Notes under the pieces: model-generated
The model's database searches: none
Seen by the model: the letters and a program-made list of their open reading frames with translations, nothing else
What the model was told of the DNA's origin: nothing
DNA from: Opitutales bacterium
GTDB lineage: Bacteria > Verrucomicrobiota > Verrucomicrobiia > Opitutales > JAFGAQ01
Assembly (NCBI GenBank): GCA_028704125.1
Contig: JAQVLM010000062.1
Span: 1-10,514, forward strand
Direction of reading: 5' to 3'
Length of the DNA stretch: 10,514 nt
Program-made: the position numbers and the translations under genes
Shown here: positions 6,912 through 10,514 of the stretch, piece by piece
Layout: the number at the start of each line of letters is the position of its first letter
Numbering within the stretch: position 1 is the stretch's first letter

Positions 6912-7613
6912 TCATTCGCCTCTGTAGAAAGTCTGGTTATCAAGGGCACGAACCACCCCGAAGTGCTGTTCCCACCCAATTTCTTTTTTGCCCACGCACA
7001 CGGTGCAAGTACCCACCGGGGGATTGCCTCTTAGCATCAGCGATCCGTTTACTTCGGATTGCCCGTTTACCATCTCGACAAGGGGATCGATACCAATACC
7101 GTACAGGGCATTGACCTCGCGGATTCTCACTTCTGGAGCAACTTCCTGAATACGGGCGCGAAAAACTTCGCGCTCCGCTTGGGACACCCTGTCGATTTTG
7201 GTTACCACCGCAACATCAGCAAGCGATAGCATCGGACCGACCTTCAGTGGCAGATTCATACCGCTCGTGGCTTCCAAAACCACAATTCCCAGTCCACCGT
7301 CAACGTAAGGAGAGCACCGGAGACACAGCCCGGCCGTCTCAACGAGCAGAACATCTGCTTCCGCCTGACTGGCCCACTTGATGGCATCTCCCAACACCAT
7401 GACGTTGCAATGATCGGGACAGAGCTCGCCCGAATATATCTTTCTGGTTGGGATCCCATACTCTTCGGCTATCTGCTGGTCTTCTTCCGCATATTGAACA
7501 TCAATTTTGAGGAAAGCGCAGGAGATGTCCTGAGCTTTCAGTCGCTTAATGATGTGCCGAAGAACCGCCGTTTTTCCGGTTGTTGCCGGGCCTGCACAAA
7601 CCACCACTTTCAT
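6912..7613 (-). CDS. HypB/UreG-like (G3E, SIMIBI class) P-loop GTPase with paired cysteines
   Basis: Soluble P-loop protein of 233 residues. Motifs: Walker A GPATTGKT (8-15), a Walker B-like/G3 VLLVETAG (88-95) and the guanine-specificity motif TKID (138-141) followed by NALYGIGI (168-175), the order seen in HypB, UreG and CobW-type metallochaperone GTPases. It adds three cysteine pairs: CPDHC (65-69), CLRC (97-100) directly after the ETAG motif, and CTVC (203-206) near the C terminus. These could bind a metal or Fe-S cluster, possibly at a dimer interface. The start is firm: the ATG overlaps the ABC gene stop as ATGA and is preceded by GGGAGG at six bases. A longer in-frame opening to 7685 lies inside the ABC gene and is discarded. 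By family precedent it would drive GTP-dependent insertion of a metal or cofactor into a target enzyme, but no nickel or cobalamin enzyme is in the window, so the target is unknown. Confidence 0.86.
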   Translation of the reverse strand: MKVVVCAGPATTGKTAVLRHIIKRLKAQDISCAFLKIDVQYAEEDQQIAEEYGIPTRKIYSGELCPDHCNVMVLGDAIKWASQAEADVLLVETAGLCLRCSPYVDGGLGIVVLEATSGMNLPLKVGPMLSLADVAVVTKIDRVSQAEREVFRARIQEVAPEVRIREVNALYGIGIDPLVEMVNGQSEVNGSLMLRGNPPVGTCTVCVGKKEIGWEQHFGVVRALDNQTFYRGE

Positions 7614-8395
7614 GGCAAACCTCCCATCGCTCCGGCCGTAACACGCCTCCCCATGCGAATAGTCTCGCGAAGTCCGGATAGACATTCGTCGATTCGGGTT
7701 ACTACCATCGAGAGCTGCTTCTCTTCAGCGTCCGTCTCGAGCACGTCCATAATGCTGCCCCCTCGCATCACAATTCTGTAGTCACTGAGCAATGCGATTC
7801 GAGGGTCATGCGTTACAAAAATGAAGATCTTCCTCTCCCTTCGGAGCAATTCGAGCGCCCGGGTACGGTTAATACCCGCATTTTCAACTTCATCCAACAA
7901 CACGATCGGTGTGTCACAGACTATTGTTGCGTCCGCAATCAATAGAGCCCTTGTTTGGCCCCCCGAGAGCTCGGTCATCCTGACTTCTGGCCCTATGGGT
8001 TCTCCCGTCAGTTGATTCGCAAACTCCAGCGTCCGCTCTACAATGTTCCGGCTTATCGATTCGTCCACACTCCGGATCCGGGCATGGGTCTCGAGGAACA
8101 CCCCAACCGGAAGGTCCGACAAAAATGAGGTATTCTGCGTTATCAGAGCGATAGGATGTCGGGCTGGGTCGTTTCTGATTTCCTTCGAAGCAGGAGCTCC
8201 GTCGAAAAATACCCGTCTTCCTGTAGGCGTGTTCGCGTCGGCAAACAGCTCAATATCATTAATGAGGGTGGTCTTTCCAGATCCAGTCGGCCCAACTATG
8301 CTCACCACATCCCCCATTTTCAGATCGATGCGGTTTACGTTTTCGGGCTTTCCAGATCTTCCAAAGCCACCCATTAGAGTGATTTGTTGGATCAT
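7610..8395 (-). CDS. Stand-alone ABC-type ATPase coupled to the GTPase
   Basis: Single ABC nucleotide-binding domain, 261 residues from the ATG at 8395. Walker A GPTGSGKT (35-42), Q-loop ALITQNTSF (Gln87), signature LSGGQTRA (143-150), Walker B IVLLDE (164-169) and H-loop FVTHDP (His196) are intact, so it should bind and hydrolyse ATP. After the catalytic Glu the sequence reads VENAGI, not the usual PTSGLD-type D-loop of transporters. The C terminus (about 220-261) is a short extension with no recognised domain. No transmembrane protein is encoded beside it and it has no membrane segment, so a non-transport mechanochemical role is more likely than import or export, although a permease elsewhere cannot be excluded. 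The chosen ATG begins the standard first ABC strand. A longer frame to 8494 runs through the probable promoter and a perfect inverted repeat and is not supported. It overlaps the GTPase by four bases. Confidence 0.86.
   Translation of the reverse strand: MIQQITLMGGFGRSGKPENVNRIDLKMGDVVSIVGPTGSGKTTLINDIELFADANTPTGRRVFFDGAPASKEIRNDPARHPIALITQNTSFLSDLPVGVFLETHARIRSVDESISRNIVERTLEFANQLTGEPIGPEVRMTELSGGQTRALLIADATIVCDTPIVLLDEVENAGINRTRALELLRRERKIFIFVTHDPRIALLSDYRIVMRGGSIMDVLETDAEEKQLSMVVTRIDECLSGLRETIRMGRRVTAGAMGGLP
7620..7625 (-). promoter_or_regulatory. Strong ribosome binding site fixing the GTPase start
   Basis: GGGAGG on the minus strand lies inside the last codons of the ABC gene, six bases before the GTPase ATG at 7613. 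With the ATGA stop/start overlap this indicates translational coupling. It contrasts with most other genes here, which lack a clear Shine-Dalgarno. Confidence 0.8.
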
Positions 8396-8401
8396 GGAAT
8401 G

Positions 8402-8423
8402 AGCAATTACATACCTAATTGCT
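8402..8423. promoter_or_regulatory. Perfect 8+8 inverted repeat just upstream of the ABC gene, candidate operator or leader hairpin
   Basis: AGCAATTA (8402-8409) and TAATTGCT (8416-8423) are exact reverse complements around a six-base spacer. The edge lies six bases from the ABC ATG. In DNA it is a well-formed dyad of the size bound by dimeric repressors. In RNA it would be a hairpin next to the start codon that could limit ribosome access. No clear Shine-Dalgarno is present between it and the start. Confidence 0.5.
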
Positions 8424-8472
8424 TTAATCAATACTATTTTTGTCAACATTTCGCATTGTTTATCGTTGGAAT

Positions 8473-8501
8473 ATTTTAATTTCAAGTAACCCATGTCCCA
8501 A
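8473..8501 (-). promoter_or_regulatory. Putative sigma70-type promoter for the ABC/GTPase/Fe-S operon
   Basis: On the minus strand TTGGGA (8501-8496) and TAAAAT (8478-8473) are separated by 17 bases, matching -35 at four of six and -10 at five of six positions. It would give a leader of roughly 70 bases containing the inverted repeat at 8402-8423. A perfect TTGACA (8446-8441) lies closer but has no -10 partner at 16-18 bases. This is a weak prediction from pattern alone. Confidence 0.3.
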
Positions 8502-8586
8502 TTCCACTCAAAAGAACTAAGGACGCAGCGGGTTTTGCCGATGACTTACAAGCAATGACCTACTTGAGAAACTAACCCATCCCTTT

Positions 8587-8922
8587 ATGCCCATCGTATC
8601 CACTGACATGCTCAAAGAAGGAATGACACTGGACGCACCGGTCAAAAACGCTCAGGGACAAGTGCTATTCGGAAGCGGACATGTGCTGAAAGAGAAACAC
8701 ATCACCATGATGATGGCGTGGGGAATCCCTGAAGCCAGCGTTTCCAGCCCGGAGGGTGAGGATCCTGAAGAAGCCCGACGCTATCAGCAACTCGTCATGA
8801 GGATGGAACAAGCCATACGACCCCGTTTCCGCCGCTGTGACGGCAGCCAACCGCTGGTTTCGGAAACCATCCGGTGCGTGGCCGAACTCATGGCCCGCAA
8901 GGACAGCATCAAGCCCTCATAA
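8587..8922 (+). CDS. Small protein resembling the N-terminal domain of HD-GYP proteins
   Basis: The gene encodes 111 residues. The first half, MPIVSTDMLKEGMTLDAPVK to GHVLKEKHITMMMAWGI, has the pattern 'L-x-x-G-M-x-L-x-x-D/A-V ... G-x-V-L ... G-x-V-L-x-x-x-H-I-x-x-L-x-x-W-G-I' that I know as the small beta-rich domain placed before HD-GYP domains. The second half (about 60-111) is charged and probably helical, with no motif recognised. No HD-GYP domain is fused; an HDOD gene follows 19 bases after the stop, so the domain appears to be separate from a catalytic or signalling partner. It is the first gene rightward of the divergent region. The bases before the ATG contain no Shine-Dalgarno. A role as a sensory or partner module for the HDOD protein is inferred from position only. 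Confidence 0.75.
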   Translation: MPIVSTDMLKEGMTLDAPVKNAQGQVLFGSGHVLKEKHITMMMAWGIPEASVSSPEGEDPEEARRYQQLVMRMEQAIRPRFRRCDGSQPLVSETIRCVAELMARKDSIKPS

Positions 8923-8941
8923 CCACCCGCCCGATTGCTTT

Positions 8942-9802
8942 ATGTGTGCCAAATCAGCCGAACACCTCATACGCGACCTGCCCGCCCTCAGCTCTTTGCC
9001 GGCAGTTGTCGAAGAACTTGAGCGCGCACTCGATTCGGGAGAGGCTTCGATGGCCGATCTTGGCGAAATCGTCAAGAAGGACACTGACCTCACCGCACGC
9101 TTGCTACGACTCGCCAACAGCAGCTTCTACGGGTTCCCGAAAGGGGTGGAAACCGTCGCTGAAGCATTGGCCCTTATTGGCATCGAACAAATGAAACAGC
9201 TTCTAACCGGAAGCTCGGTCATGGAGTATTTCCACAACATTCCATCAGAGGCCGTGAACATGCGATCTTTCTGGAAACACAGCATCGCAACGGGTATCGC
9301 CGCCAAAGTGCTCGCCGTCCAACGAAAAGCTCCTGATCCCGAGCTTTATTTCGTGGCGGGGCTCATCCACGACATTGGCCGTCTTGTCTTCTACCTGCGG
9401 ATGCCCGAGGAAGCCGCCCGGGTACTCGATTGCTACAGTCGGAATCCGGATATTCCCTTGTATGAATACGAGAAACAGTCCTACGGCTTCGACCATGGCG
9501 AGGTTGCCGGTGAACTCCTCAAAAAATGGGATTTTCCAAACTCCCTGATTCATGCCGTAAAATACCATCACCGACCCGCATTGGCCGAAGTCTACTATAC
9601 CCATTCGGCCGTGATTTCTGTTGCCGATTTCATCGTGCATGGTCTGGATTTCGGAAACAGTGGAGAGACCTTTGTCCCCCCAATCAGTGCCGACACTTGG
9701 GATCGTCTGGATCTTCCGATGTCCGCGCTCAGAAACACGATCAAAGAGACCTCGAGCCAGTTTGAAGACACCGTGGGATTGTTCCTACGCAATGCATCAT
9801 GA
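8942..9802 (+). CDS. HDOD-domain signalling protein
   Basis: The protein has 286 residues, nearly all one HDOD domain. The N-terminal part LIRDLPALSSLPAVVEELERAL, then IVKKDTDLTARLLRLANSSFYG (43-64) and TVAEALALIGIEQMKQLL (71-88), is the HDOD signature region. HDOD is related to HD phosphohydrolases but usually non-catalytic, acting as a scaffold in signalling, motility or stress responses. Here many HD-type ligands survive: His112, His143-Asp144 (GLIHDIGRL), His185, His209-His210 and Asp229, so loss of catalysis should not be assumed. The frame is open 35 codons further up, but that stretch overlaps the previous gene and looks out of frame with it; the ATG at 8942 gives the normal HDOD start. 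It overlaps the following kinase gene by four bases, indicating coupling. No transmembrane segment is seen. Confidence 0.9.
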   Translation: MCAKSAEHLIRDLPALSSLPAVVEELERALDSGEASMADLGEIVKKDTDLTARLLRLANSSFYGFPKGVETVAEALALIGIEQMKQLLTGSSVMEYFHNIPSEAVNMRSFWKHSIATGIAAKVLAVQRKAPDPELYFVAGLIHDIGRLVFYLRMPEEAARVLDCYSRNPDIPLYEYEKQSYGFDHGEVAGELLKKWDFPNSLIHAVKYHHRPALAEVYYTHSAVISVADFIVHGLDFGNSGETFVPPISADTWDRLDLPMSALRNTIKETSSQFEDTVGLFLRNAS

Positions 9803-10514
9803 ATTCACAGCCGATCAATGCCCGCTTTCTGGAGCAGCGGATTCATCGCATCCATAATCTGACCGATGGAAGCGAAGACTTGATCGTCATCTTCGAATCC
9901 ATCGAACGCTTCCAGAAGGAAATCCAGGACTGCAGGACGCAACATGAGGCCCTCACCCTCCTCCAGAACTACATTCATGCGATCCAACTGTTTCATGAAA
10001 CCGCCTTTGCAGTGGTGGATGCCAATCACTTCTTTGAGCTCCAGCTCTGTTCCAACCCGGATCACCTTGATGCGGTCGATCAGTTCCTCACCGAACAGAT
10101 ACGAGAAGGTCGGTTCTCATGGGCGCTGCAACAGAACCGGCCCATTCTGGTCGACAATCATCCCGACCTCCCCGGGAAGCAGGCCATCCTCCATGGTATG
10201 TCCACCCGAACCCATTCGATCGGGATGTTCATCGGATTCCTCAGAACCGATCACACCGGAACGCGCAGTGCCATGCTGCGGATCCTATCGGTTCTGATCG
10301 ACGCTACCGTTTTTGTGCTTGAGAACCAGATTCTCCACAATGAACTGCGCGAGTATAACCTGAGCCTTGAAGCAACCGTCGAAACGAGAACGCAGGAACT
10401 GCGATCCGCGAACCATCTTCTGTATCAGAGCAACCTTGAACTGAAGCGTTTGAACGAGGTCAAGAGCGAGTTTTTGGGGATCGCAGCCCATGACTTGAAG
10501 AATCCGCTCAGCGC
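9799..10514 (+). CDS. Sensor histidine kinase, N-terminal part, cut by right window edge
   Basis: The frame opens at an ATG that overlaps the HDOD stop (ATGA) and remains open to the window end, giving 238 complete codons. Residues about 45-180 form an alpha/beta region with strands such as FAVVDANHFFELQLC and SIGMFIGFLR, probably a GAF-like sensor domain, although I cannot assign it firmly. A coiled-coil linker follows (about 180-220, LREYNLSLEATVETRTQELR), then FLGIAAHDLKNPLS (225-238), the HisKA H-box with phospho-acceptor His231. The ATP-binding domain should lie beyond the edge. No transmembrane helix is present, so it is a soluble kinase. Coupling to the HDOD gene suggests they act in one pathway, as in other bacteria where HDOD proteins serve as adaptors for kinases or regulators. 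Confidence 0.9.
   Translation, partial: MNSQPINARFLEQRIHRIHNLTDGSEDLIVIFESIERFQKEIQDCRTQHEALTLLQNYIHAIQLFHETAFAVVDANHFFELQLCSNPDHLDAVDQFLTEQIREGRFSWALQQNRPILVDNHPDLPGKQAILHGMSTRTHSIGMFIGFLRTDHTGTRSAMLRILSVLIDATVFVLENQILHNELREYNLSLEATVETRTQELRSANHLLYQSNLELKRLNEVKSEFLGIAAHDLKNPLS

Noticed and set aside
8418..8434. FNR/CRP-like site around ATTGC-TTTAA-TCAAT
   Set aside because: The half-sites do not match TTGAT-N4-ATCAA well, and the spacing is off.
8441..8446. Perfect TTGACA on the minus strand as -35 of the ABC operon
   Set aside because: No -10-like hexamer lies 16-18 bases downstream; the TTGGGA/TAAAAT pair is better spaced.
8396..8494. 33-residue N-terminal extension of the ABC ATPase
   Set aside because: The ABC fold begins at the ATG at 8395; the extension covers the perfect inverted repeat and promoter-like sequence.
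8837..8941. N-terminal extension of the HDOD protein
   Set aside because: It overlaps the end of the preceding gene in another frame and its product lacks HDOD similarity.
1..10514. tRNA, rRNA, CRISPR array, insertion sequence or transposase
   Set aside because: I saw no cloverleaf, spaced direct repeats, terminal inverted repeats around a gene, or transposase motifs on either strand.

Overview
The window looks like chromosomal DNA from a Gram-negative (diderm) bacterium of moderately high GC. An RND efflux permease and a membrane-anchored periplasmic adaptor require an outer membrane. No marker gene fixes the taxon. Poor Shine-Dalgarno usage, a Ski2-like helicase with a long C-terminal region, and an HDOD/kinase operon would suit the PVC group (for example Verrucomicrobiota), but this is a weak guess.

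Layout: every gene from base 1 to 8395 lies on the minus strand, and every gene from 8587 to the right edge lies on the plus strand. The switch is a divergent, locally AT-rich intergenic region (8396-8586). Read in the direction of transcription, the minus strand holds: (i) a three-gene set (8395 to 6128) encoding a soluble ABC-type ATPase, a HypB/UreG-like GTPase translationally coupled to it, and a cysteine-rich protein with an N-terminal 4Fe-4S motif; (ii) a large Ski2-like DExH helicase (5994 to 3424); (iii) a 341-base intergenic region with inverted repeats; (iv) a MarR-type regulator, a periplasmic adaptor and an RND permease (3082 to beyond base 1), a self-regulated drug-efflux type operon. 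The permease is cut by the left edge.

The plus strand holds a probable signalling operon: a small stand-alone domain resembling the N-terminal domain of some HD-GYP proteins, an HDOD protein that keeps most HD-type metal ligands, and a histidine kinase overlapping it by 4 bases (ATGA) and cut by the right edge just after its phospho-acceptor histidine.

The most interesting part is the ABC ATPase / GTPase / Fe-S set. No membrane permease lies beside the ATPase. The two downstream proteins are rich in paired cysteines, and the set has its own AT-rich upstream region with a perfect 8+8 inverted repeat just before the first start codon. By analogy with HypB, UreG and CooC systems and with the Fe-S domain of corrinoid proteins, it may be an ATP/GTP-driven metallocofactor maturation or reactivation system. 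The target is not visible here and the function is an inference.
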